64,000 nt of DNA, taken from NCBI GenBank assembly GCA_937995345.1, contig CALKKS010000011.1:19822-83821 (forward strand), given 5' to 3'. A program made the position numbers and the translations under genes. The notes below the pieces were generated by a model that worked only from the letters and a program-made list of their open reading frames with translations, had not been told where the DNA came from and did no database searches. Source of the stretch: an uncultured Collinsella sp. Its GTDB lineage: Bacteria > Actinomycetota > Coriobacteriia > Coriobacteriales > Coriobacteriaceae. Shown one piece after another: positions 14,345-21,042 of this stretch; position 1 is the first letter of the stretch, and every line of letters begins with the position of its first letter.

Positions 14345-16534
14345 GGTTCGACCCTGGTTCCAGAACTGGGTACCGATGTAGCCGCACGTACGACGAGCGA
14401 CGTTCATCTTCTCCTGGTCACGATTGCCGCAGTTGGGGCACTCCCACACCAGCTTGCCATCGTCCTCAACAATCTTGATCTCGCCGTCGTAGCCGCACAC
14501 CTGGCAATAATCGCTCTTGGTGTTGAGCTCGGCGTACATGATGTTGTCGTAGATGTACTGCATCACGCGGATGACAGCCTTAAGGTTGTCCTGCATGTTG
14601 GGAACCTCGACGTAGGAGATGGCACCGCCCGGCGAAAGCTGCTGGAACATGCCCTCGAACTTGAGCTTGTCGAATGCGTCGATCTCCTCGGACACGTGGA
14701 CGTGGTAGCTGTTGGTGATGTAGCCCTTGTCCGTCACGCCCGGGATGATGCCAAAACGACGCTGCAGGCACTTGGCGAACTTGTAGGTCGTCGACTCAAG
14801 CGGGGTACCGTAGAGCGAGAAGTCAATATCGCTTTCGGCCTTCCACTCGGCGCACTTATCGTTCATGCGCTGCATGACGGCCATGGCAAAGGGCGTGCCC
14901 TCCTTCTCGGTGTGGCTGTGGCCCGTCATGTACTTGACGCACTCATACAGACCGGCATACCCCAGGCTGATGGTGGAATAGCCGCCCACGAGCAGCTTAT
15001 CGATCGTCTCGCCCTTCTTCAGACGCGCCAGGGCACCGTACTGCCAAAGAATCGGTGCGGCATCCGAAAGCGTACCCATCAGACGCTCATGACGGCACAG
15101 CAGAGCGCGGTGGCACAACTCAAGACGCTCGTCGAAGATCTTCCAGAACTTGTCCATGTCCTGGTGCGAGCTCAGCGCGACATCGGGCAGGTTGATGGTC
15201 ACAACGCCCTGGTTAAAGCGACCGTAGTACTTGGGCTTGTTCGGGTCATAGTTCAGCGCGTTGGCGACATTGTTAAAGCCGTTGCCCGAGCGGTCGGGTG
15301 TCAGGAAGCTGCGGCAACCCATGCAGGTGTAGCAATCGCCGTTGCCGGCGGTCTCGCCCTTCGACAGCTTGAGCTCGCGCATCTTCTTCTCGGAGATGTA
15401 GTCGGGCACCATGCGCTTGGCGGTGCACTTGGCAGCCAGCTGGGTCAGGTAGAAGTACGGGGAATTCTCGTGAACGTTATCGTCCTCGAGTACATAGATA
15501 AGCTTGGGGAATGCCGGGGTAATCCACACACCGGCTTCGTTCTTAACGCCCTCATAGCGCTGACGAAGCGTCTCCTCCACGATCATGGCAAGGTCGTGCT
15601 TCTCCTGCGCTGAGCGAGCCTCGTTGAGATACATAAAGACCGTCACAAACGGCGCCTGGCCGTTGGTGGTCATAAGGGTCACGACCTGATACTGAATCGT
15701 CTGGACGCCGCGACGGATCTCGTCACGCAGACGGTCCTCAACGACCTCGCGCACCTTCTCGGCAGATGCCGAAACACCGAGCTCCTCGAGCTCGCGGGCA
15801 ACCTCGCCGCGAATCTTTTGACGGCTCACCTCAACAAAGGGGGCGAGATGGGTCAGCGAAATAGACTGGCCGCCGTACTGGGAGGAAGCAACCTGGGCGA
15901 TAATCTGCGTCGCGATGTTGCAGGCAGTCGAGAAGCTGTGCGGCTTCTCGATCAGCGTGCCCGAGATAACGGTGCCGTTCTGGAGCATGTCCTCCAGGTT
16001 CACCAGGTCGCAGTTATGCATGTGCTGGGCAAAGTAGTCGGAATCGTGGAAGTGGATCAGGCCCTCATTGTGGGCATCCACGATCTCCTGGGGCAGCAGC
16101 ACACGCTGAGTCAGGTCCTTGGAAATCTCGCCGGCCATATAGTCGCGCTGGACGGAATTGACGGTCGGGTTCTTGTTAGAGTTCTCCTGCTTGACCTCTT
16201 CGTTATTGCACTCGATCAGCGACAGAATCTTGTCGTCAGTCGTGTTCTTCTGGCGCTTCAGGCTCTGAACATAGCGATAGATGATGTAGTGGCGGGCAAC
16301 CTCGTAGCAGTCGAGACGCATGATCTCGTCCTCGACCAAATCCTGGATCTCCTCGACCGAAACGGTGTGGCCCGCGTTCTCACATGCCTCGGCGACGTTT
16401 TGTGCCGCGTAAACCACCTGGCGGTCAGTTAGACGAGAGCTCTCCTCGACCTCCAAGTTGGCGGCGCGGATGGCATTGACGATCTTATCGATGTCAAAGA
16501 CAACCTCGGTGCCGCTGCGCTTGATGATCTTCAT
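14312..16534 (-). CDS. nrdD: Anaerobic (class III) ribonucleoside-triphosphate reductase
   Basis: The 740-residue glycyl-radical enzyme makes deoxyribonucleotides without oxygen. It has an N-terminal ATP-cone regulatory domain (about residues 1-95), the large ten-stranded barrel, a zinc site formed by CQVCG and CPNCG near residue 680, and the radical segment RRTCGYIG with the radical glycine at G718. The start is MKIIKRSG at 16534, and a 10-residue longer frame is less likely. It is activated by NrdG, encoded downstream. The promoter is bracketed by two NrdR boxes, so repression by NrdR in response to dATP/ATP status is likely. A folded leader lies just before the start. Confidence 0.95.
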   Translation of the reverse strand: MKIIKRSGTEVVFDIDKIVNAIRAANLEVEESSRLTDRQVVYAAQNVAEACENAGHTVSVEEIQDLVEDEIMRLDCYEVARHYIIYRYVQSLKRQKNTTDDKILSLIECNNEEVKQENSNKNPTVNSVQRDYMAGEISKDLTQRVLLPQEIVDAHNEGLIHFHDSDYFAQHMHNCDLVNLEDMLQNGTVISGTLIEKPHSFSTACNIATQIIAQVASSQYGGQSISLTHLAPFVEVSRQKIRGEVARELEELGVSASAEKVREVVEDRLRDEIRRGVQTIQYQVVTLMTTNGQAPFVTVFMYLNEARSAQEKHDLAMIVEETLRQRYEGVKNEAGVWITPAFPKLIYVLEDDNVHENSPYFYLTQLAAKCTAKRMVPDYISEKKMRELKLSKGETAGNGDCYTCMGCRSFLTPDRSGNGFNNVANALNYDPNKPKYYGRFNQGVVTINLPDVALSSHQDMDKFWKIFDERLELCHRALLCRHERLMGTLSDAAPILWQYGALARLKKGETIDKLLVGGYSTISLGYAGLYECVKYMTGHSHTEKEGTPFAMAVMQRMNDKCAEWKAESDIDFSLYGTPLESTTYKFAKCLQRRFGIIPGVTDKGYITNSYHVHVSEEIDAFDKLKFEGMFQQLSPGGAISYVEVPNMQDNLKAVIRVMQYIYDNIMYAELNTKSDYCQVCGYDGEIKIVEDDGKLVWECPNCGNRDQEKMNVARRTCGYIGTQFWNQGRTEEIRDRVLHL

Positions 16535-16562
16535 CCTCTTGCCTCTTTCGCATCGTAGCCTC

Positions 16563-16628
16563 ATTGCGCTTCAGAGCCAAACGATGCCCGGCAGGGCCTG
16601 TCCCTGTCTTGCGGCGCCGTCGCGCAAT
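16563..16628 (-). ncRNA. Structured 5' leader of nrdD (candidate RNA element)
   Basis: A 7-bp closing stem (ATTGCGC/GCGCAAT, 16622-16628 with 16563-16569) encloses a CGGCGCCG palindrome, a CAGGG/CCCTG hairpin (16592-16606) and a GCC/GGC helix. This gives a compact multi-helix fold 28 bases before the nrdD ATG within a leader of about 220 bases. No known riboswitch class was recognised. Confidence 0.3.
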
Positions 16629-16759
16629 CTGTGTTCTCGATAAACCATAAGCCTCCATGCGGACATTCCCAGGAGCCGATCAAGCGGCTCAAGGACACGT
16701 TCAAAAGAGGCAGTTAAGGTCTTCGTTCTCTGTCCGCCATCTATCATACGACAAAGAGG

Positions 16760-16775
16760 CATCTATATCCTGTAT
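16760..16775 (-). promoter_or_regulatory. NrdR box 2 (degenerate)
   Basis: CATCTATATCCTGTAT matches about 10 of 16 positions of the NrdR box. Its centre is exactly 32 bp from that of the stronger box, the spacing typical of tandem NrdR sites. It overlaps the -10 region. Confidence 0.55.
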
Positions 16776-16791
16776 TCTTTTTTTAGGTCAA
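16762..16791 (-). promoter_or_regulatory. nrdD promoter
   Basis: On the minus strand TTGACC (16786-16791) and TATAGA (16762-16767) are separated by 18 bases (ATATAG at 17 is the alternative). It is bracketed by the NrdR boxes. Confidence 0.6.
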
Positions 16792-16807
16792 ACACAACAT
16801 ATAGTGT
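16792..16807 (-). promoter_or_regulatory. NrdR box 1
   Basis: ACACAACATATAGTGT matches the NrdR consensus ACACWATATATWGTGT at 15 of 16 positions. It lies directly upstream of the -35 box of the nrdD promoter. Confidence 0.8.
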
Positions 16808-16870
16808 TTCAGCAGGTCAAAGCAATTAGTCATTTTGCAGACGCATTAAAAATGAAGGGCTCTTGGCAGA

Positions 16871-17194
16871 ATGCTAAAACGTTATCAGCTCGACTACCTG
16901 CACGGCAGTTTTGAAACCCCCTCAACCGCGCCGCTGACAAATCCTACCAAAACCAAGCCGCTCATGCCAAAAGAATCCAAAAGATTATGCTTGACCAACA
17001 TGTTGCGGTCGTGCCTTGCCGAGCCCCATGTAACCGCGGCACGAATCCTTGAAAGATATGTGTATGCAAACAGAGAAGATGAGAGTTTTCTCGGATGACT
17101 ACTGAGAAGCATCCCAGAAGATCAAAAAACTCGAAATTTGGTGACGTATTTGGCGACCCATTTGGCGAGCAAAACAAAACAGCCCAGAGGCTAA
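16871..17194 (+). pseudogene. Possible decayed gene remnant abutting tRNA-Val
   Basis: A frame from 16871 reads 75 codons to a TGA at 17098 and then stays open for 31 more codons to TAA at 17194, 20 bases from the 3' end of tRNA-Val. The segment TAARILERYVYANRED weakly recalls the C terminus of tyrosine integrases, which commonly sit beside tRNA 3' ends. No catalytic motif is visible and there is no ribosome site. The frame may equally be chance. The rest of 16808-17170 shows nothing else. Confidence 0.2.
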
Positions 17195-17206
17195 GCCTCT
17201 GGGCTG
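17171..17206 (-). terminator. Terminator of the tRNA-Gly/tRNA-Val unit
   Basis: A 12-bp perfect stem (17180-17191 with 17195-17206) and a three-base loop are followed on the minus strand by TTTTGTTTTG. It lies just past tRNA-Val. Confidence 0.88.
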
Positions 17207-17214
17207 TGAACATT

Positions 17215-17289
17215 TGGTGGGCGTTAGAAGATTTGAACTTCTGACCTCTTCCGTGTCAGGGAAGCGCTCTCCCCCTGAGCTAAACGCCC
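17215..17289 (-). tRNA. tRNA-Val (GAC)
   Basis: The 75-nt cloverleaf includes an encoded CCA. The anticodon stem-loop CTTCC-CTGACAC-GGAAG gives anticodon GAC, and the T arm contains GTTCAAAT. It is three bases downstream of tRNA-Gly on the same strand. Confidence 0.95.
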
Positions 17290-17292
17290 AAA

Positions 17293-17368
17293 TGGAGCGG
17301 ACAACGGGGCTCGAACCCGCGACCCCAACCTTGGCAAGGTTGTGCTCTACCAACTGAGCCATGTCCGC
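17293..17368 (-). tRNA. tRNA-Gly (GCC), copy 1
   Basis: The 76-nt cloverleaf has encoded CCA and anticodon loop TTGCCAA (GCC). The sequence is identical to the three tRNA-Gly copies near 20 kb. It is the first gene after its promoter and is cotranscribed with tRNA-Val. Confidence 0.95.
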
Positions 17369-17380
17369 TTACGAGGATTA

Positions 17381-17409
17381 ATCTTACGTGATACCCGCAT
17401 CCTATGCAA
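17381..17409 (-). promoter_or_regulatory. Promoter of tRNA-Gly/tRNA-Val
   Basis: On the minus strand TTGCAT (17404-17409), 17 bases and TAAGAT (17381-17386). An AT-rich dyad ACTTTTTTTGAAAAGTTT lies immediately upstream of the -35 box (to 17430), as at two other tRNA promoters. Confidence 0.7.
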
Positions 17410-17510
17410 GAACTTTTTTTGAAAAGTTTTGCGACGCCCTCTCGAACCTCGCGAAGACATCAGCCACCATGGAAAGCGCGGGCAAACGCAAACTCGCCGC
17501 AAGAGGCCCC

Positions 17511-19244
17511 CTACAACTCAGCGAGCATGATCCAGGCAGAGCCGTCCTGCGCAAGCCTGCCGTCTGCAAGCGGTGATGAGGTGAGCAGGACCTTGCCCGC
17601 CGGCAGCTCCACGGGTGCTGCACCGAAGTTCGTCACACACGCCCAGCCGTTGTCGCGGCGATAGGCGATGACGCCGCCCTCAGCGCCCTCGGCACCATCC
17701 GCAAGGCCGGTGCGCCCGTCAAGATCGAGCCACGCAAGATCGTTAGCGCACCCGCGCAGCTTGCGCCGCAGCCAGAGGGCGTCACGATAGAGCGCAAGCA
17801 TCGATGTCGGGTCCGCCTCTTCCCTATCGGCAGCGTAATCGGAAAACCATGCAGGCTGCGGCAGATGGGGCGCCGCATCGGCGTCCATCGGCGAAAATCC
17901 AAACGATCCGCCCTGCGCGGGATCGTCCGTCGCCACCCACGGCAGGGGCACACGACAGCCGTCGCGCCCCTTCTCGCGCTTCGATCCGTGCGTATTGGTC
18001 GCAGTGGGATCTTCGAGTGCAGCCCACGGGATGTCAGCCACCTCAAAAAGGCCGAGCTCCTCACCCTGATACACGTATGCCGAGCCCGGAAGCGCCAGCT
18101 CAAGCAAAAGGGCCGCCCGCGCGCGGCGCTCGCCGAGTTCACGGTCCTCGTCATAAGACGACCCGTCGCGTAAGAGCCAGTCGAGCGCAATCTGGTGGTA
18201 GCGCGTCGCCTTGATCTGCGGCAGGGCGAAGCGCGTCGCCACACGAGGCACGTCGTGGTTGGAAAGTACCCAGGTCGAGGCGGAATCGGATTCGATGGCT
18301 GCCTTCAAGCCCTCCTCGATTGCAGCGTGCATGTCATCATAGGTCCAAGTGGCCTTGGCGAACTCAAAGTTAAATGTCTGGCCAAGCTCGCTGGGGCGCG
18401 CGTAGAGATACTGGCGCTCGGGCAGCACCCACGCCTCGGCAACAGCGCTGCGCGGCGGATTATAGCGGTCGAACACGCGGCGCCACTCGCGATAGATCTC
18501 GTGAACCTCGTTGCGATCCCACAGCGGATGGGTGCCGTCGTCAACCATGTCATCGCCCTCGGCGAGATGCCACTGGTCGAGATCATCGCGGTCGAGATCC
18601 TTGGCGAGACCGTGTGCCACATCAATGCGAAAGCCATCAACGCCTCGATCGCTCCAAAACGCTAGAACGTCGCAAAAGAACGCGCGAACCTCGGGGCATG
18701 ACCAGTCAAAGTCCGGCTGCTCGGGCGTAAACATGTGCAGATACCACTGACCGTCCGCAACACGCGTCCAGGCACGGCCGCCAAAGTTGGCATTCCAATT
18801 GGTGGGAGGCAGCTCGCCATGCTCGCCGCGACCATCGCGGAAGATATAGCGGGCGCGCTCGGGCGATCCGGGGCCGGCAGCAAGAGCGGCTTTGAACCAG
18901 GGGTGCTGGTTGGAAGAATGGTTGGGTACGATGTCGACGATGACCTTGATGCCGCGCGCGTGAGCCGCGGCGATCATGTCATCGAAGTCGTCAAGCGAGC
19001 CGAGACGTTGGTCGACATCGCAGTAGTCCGCCACATCATAGCCGCCATCGACAAGAGGCGATGGGTAAAACGGACTCAGCCAGATGGCCTCGATACCCAG
19101 CCGCTCAAGATAGTCCATCTGCTGGGTAATGCCCGCGATATCGCCCAGACCCGAACCAGTCGAATCCTTAAACGAGCGCGGGTAGATCTGATAAATCGCG
19201 GCATCGGACATCCATGAGCGCGAAGAGGACTTTTCTGTAGCCAT
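17511..19244 (-). CDS. Alpha-glucosidase, GH13 family (oligo-1,6-glucosidase type)
   Basis: The 577-residue cytoplasmic GH13 enzyme has the barrel start MSDAAIYQIYPRSF, then DIVPNHSS (region I), the nucleophile region DGFRIDVAHG, the acid/base AEAWV and the transition-state aspartate in SNHDVPR. It hydrolyses terminal alpha-glucosidic bonds of imported maltose, isomaltose or sucrose-like oligosaccharides. The exact linkage is not decidable from these motifs. No signal peptide is present. ATG 19244 is preceded by AGGGAG, and the longer frame to 19334 is rejected. It is monocistronic, with no sugar transporter nearby. An AATCGATCGATT palindrome upstream could bind a LacI-type repressor. Confidence 0.88.
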   Translation of the reverse strand: MATEKSSSRSWMSDAAIYQIYPRSFKDSTGSGLGDIAGITQQMDYLERLGIEAIWLSPFYPSPLVDGGYDVADYCDVDQRLGSLDDFDDMIAAAHARGIKVIVDIVPNHSSNQHPWFKAALAAGPGSPERARYIFRDGRGEHGELPPTNWNANFGGRAWTRVADGQWYLHMFTPEQPDFDWSCPEVRAFFCDVLAFWSDRGVDGFRIDVAHGLAKDLDRDDLDQWHLAEGDDMVDDGTHPLWDRNEVHEIYREWRRVFDRYNPPRSAVAEAWVLPERQYLYARPSELGQTFNFEFAKATWTYDDMHAAIEEGLKAAIESDSASTWVLSNHDVPRVATRFALPQIKATRYHQIALDWLLRDGSSYDEDRELGERRARAALLLELALPGSAYVYQGEELGLFEVADIPWAALEDPTATNTHGSKREKGRDGCRVPLPWVATDDPAQGGSFGFSPMDADAAPHLPQPAWFSDYAADREEADPTSMLALYRDALWLRRKLRGCANDLAWLDLDGRTGLADGAEGAEGGVIAYRRDNGWACVTNFGAAPVELPAGKVLLTSSPLADGRLAQDGSAWIMLAEL

Positions 19245-19378
19245 GGGATGAATCTCCCTTGCAACGAGGTTTTGCGAGATGCCCACGATGATACGCCCAA
19301 AGCTGACATTCACGGCAATCAACGCCGCAGCCACGCCCCAAACGCTCGCCCCCTCTCGGGCTCGAGCCTCCTGGGACG

Positions 19379-19390
19379 AATCGATCGATT
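19379..19390. promoter_or_regulatory. 12-bp palindrome AATCGATCGATT, candidate operator
   Basis: A perfect palindrome with a central CG-rich step is located 135 bases upstream of the alpha-glucosidase start. LacI-family repressors of sugar genes use similar centrally symmetric sites. No regulator gene is adjacent, so this is suggestive only. Confidence 0.3.
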
Positions 19391-19433
19391 AGTGAAAAGA
19401 ACGGAAGACTTACTCCCCCGGCCACGACAGCGA

Positions 19434-19533
19434 GCGGGCTCCGGGTGCCCCAGGTTGCCGCGAAAGAGGAGGGAAGCGTACTTTATGTACGCGACCGACG
19501 ATTGAGGGGCAAGATGGGGTGCCCGGGGCCCGC
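19434..19533. repeat. Imperfect 100-bp palindrome upstream of alpha-glucosidase
   Basis: Outer arms (19434-19459 and 19506-19533) pair with several mismatches around a perfect GCGTAC/GTACGC hairpin (19476-19492). It lies just past the terminator of the tRNA array. It resembles the other long intergenic hairpins in shape, but the conserved internal-loop motif is not clearly present. Confidence 0.5.
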
Positions 19534-19543
19534 GCAGCGTCAA

Positions 19544-19571
19544 CAAAAAACGCGGTTCGTTAGAACCGCGT
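19544..19571 (-). terminator. Terminator of the Gly-Cys tRNA array
   Basis: A 9-bp perfect stem (19550-19558 with 19563-19571) and a four-base loop are followed by a run of T on the minus strand. It starts nine bases past the last tRNA-Gly. Confidence 0.9.
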
Positions 19572-19579
19572 AAGATAGT

Positions 19580-19655
19580 TGGAGCGGACAACGGGGCTCG
19601 AACCCGCGACCCCAACCTTGGCAAGGTTGTGCTCTACCAACTGAGCCATGTCCGC
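19580..19655 (-). tRNA. tRNA-Gly (GCC), copy 2
   Basis: A 76-nt cloverleaf with CCA and anticodon GCC. It is the last gene of the array, followed by the strong terminator at 19544-19571. Confidence 0.95.
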
Positions 19656-19670
19656 ATATGTAAAACAAAA

Positions 19671-19688
19671 CGGGCGCCGGAGCGCCCG
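19671..19688 (-). terminator. Inter-tRNA hairpin after tRNA-Cys, copy 1
   Basis: CGGGCGC (19671-19677) pairs with GCGCCCG (19682-19688) and is followed on the minus strand by TTTTGTTTT. It has the form of an intrinsic terminator, yet another tRNA lies 16 bases downstream with no room for a full promoter. It may be leaky or serve RNA processing. Confidence 0.55.
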
Positions 19689-19697
19689 GATGTTACC

Positions 19698-19771
19698 TGG
19701 AGGCGAAGCCCGGATTCGAACCGGGGGTAAAGGCTTTGCAGGCCTCTGCCTTACCACTTGGCCACTTCGCC
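19698..19771 (-). tRNA. tRNA-Cys (GCA), copy 1
   Basis: A 74-nt cloverleaf with encoded CCA. The anticodon loop CTGCAAA gives GCA. Confidence 0.95.
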
Positions 19772-19772
19772 G

Positions 19773-19796
19773 AAAAAGGACCGCTTGAGACGGTCC
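19773..19796 (-). terminator. Inter-tRNA hairpin between tRNA-Gly and tRNA-Cys, copy 1
   Basis: GGACCG/CGGTCC stem (19778-19783 with 19791-19796) followed by TTTTT, which ends one base before the 5' end of tRNA-Cys. It looks like a terminator but leaves no space for a new promoter. Confidence 0.5.
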
Positions 19797-19806
19797 GGGA
19801 ATGCAA

Positions 19807-19882
19807 TGGAGCGGACAACGGGGCTCGAACCCGCGACCCCAACCTTGGCAAGGTTGTGCTCTACCAACTGAGCCATGTCCGC
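19807..19882 (-). tRNA. tRNA-Gly (GCC), copy 3
   Basis: Identical to the other tRNA-Gly copies: 76 nt, anticodon GCC, CCA encoded. Confidence 0.95.
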
Positions 19883-19897
19883 ATATGTAAAACAAAA

Positions 19898-19915
19898 CGG
19901 GCGCCGGAGCGCCCG
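19898..19915 (-). terminator. Inter-tRNA hairpin after tRNA-Cys, copy 2
   Basis: Second copy of the CGGGCGC/GCGCCCG hairpin with its T-rich tail, exactly 227 bases from the first. Confidence 0.55.
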
Positions 19916-19924
19916 GATGTTACC

Positions 19925-19998
19925 TGGAGGCGAAGCCCGGATTCGAACCGGGGGTAAAGGCTTTGCAGGCCTCTGCCTTACCACTTGGCCACTTCGCC
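19925..19998 (-). tRNA. tRNA-Cys (GCA), copy 2
   Basis: Identical to the other tRNA-Cys: 74 nt, anticodon GCA, CCA encoded. Confidence 0.95.
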
Positions 19999-19999
19999 G

Positions 20000-20023
20000 A
20001 AAAAGGACCGCTTGAGACGGTCC
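20000..20023 (-). terminator. Inter-tRNA hairpin between tRNA-Gly and tRNA-Cys, copy 2
   Basis: Second copy of the GGACCG/CGGTCC hairpin with TTTTT, exactly 227 bases from the first. Confidence 0.5.
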
Positions 20024-20033
20024 GGGAATGCAA

Positions 20034-20109
20034 TGGAGCGGACAACGGGGCTCGAACCCGCGACCCCAACCTTGGCAAGGTTGTGCTCTACCAACTGAGC
20101 CATGTCCGC
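20034..20109 (-). tRNA. tRNA-Gly (GCC), copy 4
   Basis: First gene of the array, 76 nt, anticodon GCC, CCA encoded, directly downstream of the array promoter. Confidence 0.95.
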
Positions 20110-20121
20110 TTGCGGGTTATT

Positions 20122-20150
20122 AATTTACGCGAGTTGCCCAAAAGACGCAA
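20122..20150 (-). promoter_or_regulatory. Promoter of the Gly-Cys tRNA array
   Basis: On the minus strand TTGCGT (20145-20150), 17 bases and TAAATT (20122-20127), with the AT-rich dyad ACTTTTTTCAAAAAAGTT just upstream (to 20171). It is the only good promoter for all five tRNAs. Confidence 0.7.
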
Positions 20151-20214
20151 GTACTTTTTTCAAAAAAGTTGTCCAGCACAAGCTCTTGGCAGGTAAACAC
20201 GCCAAAACGATGTA

Positions 20215-20961
20215 CTAGGCGCACGATTCCAATGCTCCGCTAAACAGCTTCACCATCCGGACACGCGTCCCGGCGCCGTCCGTGCGACGGGCAACCTCCA
20301 CATTGTCGACCAGCATGCGCATAAGCTTGATACCGCGTCCACGCTCTTCGGTCGCAACCGGCTCACTCGACCCGTCGATCGAATAGCCCACCCCACGGTC
20401 AACGACCTCGATTACCACTCGATCGCCATAAGCCTGAACCGTCAGGATGCACCCGATGCCGCCCGCATGGTCATACGCATTGCCCAGCGCCTCCCCCGAT
20501 GCCAATGCGACGTCGTAGCGCTCGTCGCGGCGTAACGGAAGCGACTCGAGTAGCTCGGCAATACAATGACGATAGTATGGAAGGTTCTCAATACCCTGGC
20601 GCACCTCGACACTCTTGCTCCAGCGAGGCAATTCCCCCACCGGAATGGCAGGAATCGACTCCCGAGCGAAACCCGCAACATGGAGGATGTCGACAAGTCG
20701 GGCAATCTCCAAAAAGCGGATGACCTCATCGGAGGCGTTAACGAGCGAAAGCAGGCCCTCTCGCCTCATGAGCTCTCTGGCGCGTGTAAGCAAAAACGCC
20801 AAACCCGTCGAGTCGATAAAGCCCACGGCCTGGCAATTGATGACAACGCGACGCACGCCACGGCCGATCAAAGCATCTAACCGACAGCGCAGCACGGGCA
20901 CCGAGGCGATGTCGATATCGCCTGGTGGCGTCAAAACCGCTATGTCATTCCACTCATTCAT
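20215..20961 (-). CDS. STAS domain fused to HATPase_c serine kinase (anti-sigma factor/antagonist fusion)
   Basis: The 248-residue protein joins two parts of a partner-switching system. Residues 1-105 form a STAS antagonist domain of SpoIIAA/RsbV type with the phospho-acceptor serine S51 in FIDSTGLAF. Residues about 120-245 form a GHKL ATPase of SpoIIAB/RsbW type with an N box (SGEALGNAYDHA, E157 to N161), G1 box DRGVGYS and G2 box ERGRGIKLM. These are normally separate proteins. It follows the PP2C phosphatase gene by 81 bases, so both probably work together. No sigma factor gene is nearby. ATG 20961 is favoured, and an in-frame TTG at 20979 is possible. Confidence 0.82.
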   Translation of the reverse strand: MNEWNDIAVLTPPGDIDIASVPVLRCRLDALIGRGVRRVVINCQAVGFIDSTGLAFLLTRARELMRREGLLSLVNASDEVIRFLEIARLVDILHVAGFARESIPAIPVGELPRWSKSVEVRQGIENLPYYRHCIAELLESLPLRRDERYDVALASGEALGNAYDHAGGIGCILTVQAYGDRVVIEVVDRGVGYSIDGSSEPVATEERGRGIKLMRMLVDNVEVARRTDGAGTRVRMVKLFSGALESCA

Positions 20962-21042
20962 ACGACCATGGTTCCCCAAAAAAGCTCGCTCGATGCATAC
21001 GTATCTGCAACCGCGCAGATCTTGCCCGTTAAACGTCGCGGC

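Larger units (their letters stand above)
19580..20109 (-). repeat. 227-bp tandem direct repeats carrying tRNA-Gly and tRNA-Cys
   Basis: The units 19580-19806 and 19807-20033 appear identical base for base, and a third, partial unit (20034-20109) holds only tRNA-Gly. Each unit contains tRNA-Gly, a CGGGCGC/GCGCCCG hairpin, tRNA-Cys and a GGACCG/CGGTCC hairpin. This indicates a recent tandem duplication. Confidence 0.92.

Noticed and set aside
14231..15613. 460-codon plus-strand frame over nrdD
   Set aside because: Antisense to nrdD. Its start comes from the palindrome and the protein has no family features.
19580..20109. CRISPR array
   Set aside because: The regular repeats are whole tRNA genes with identical spacers, not short repeats with varying spacers, and no cas gene is present.
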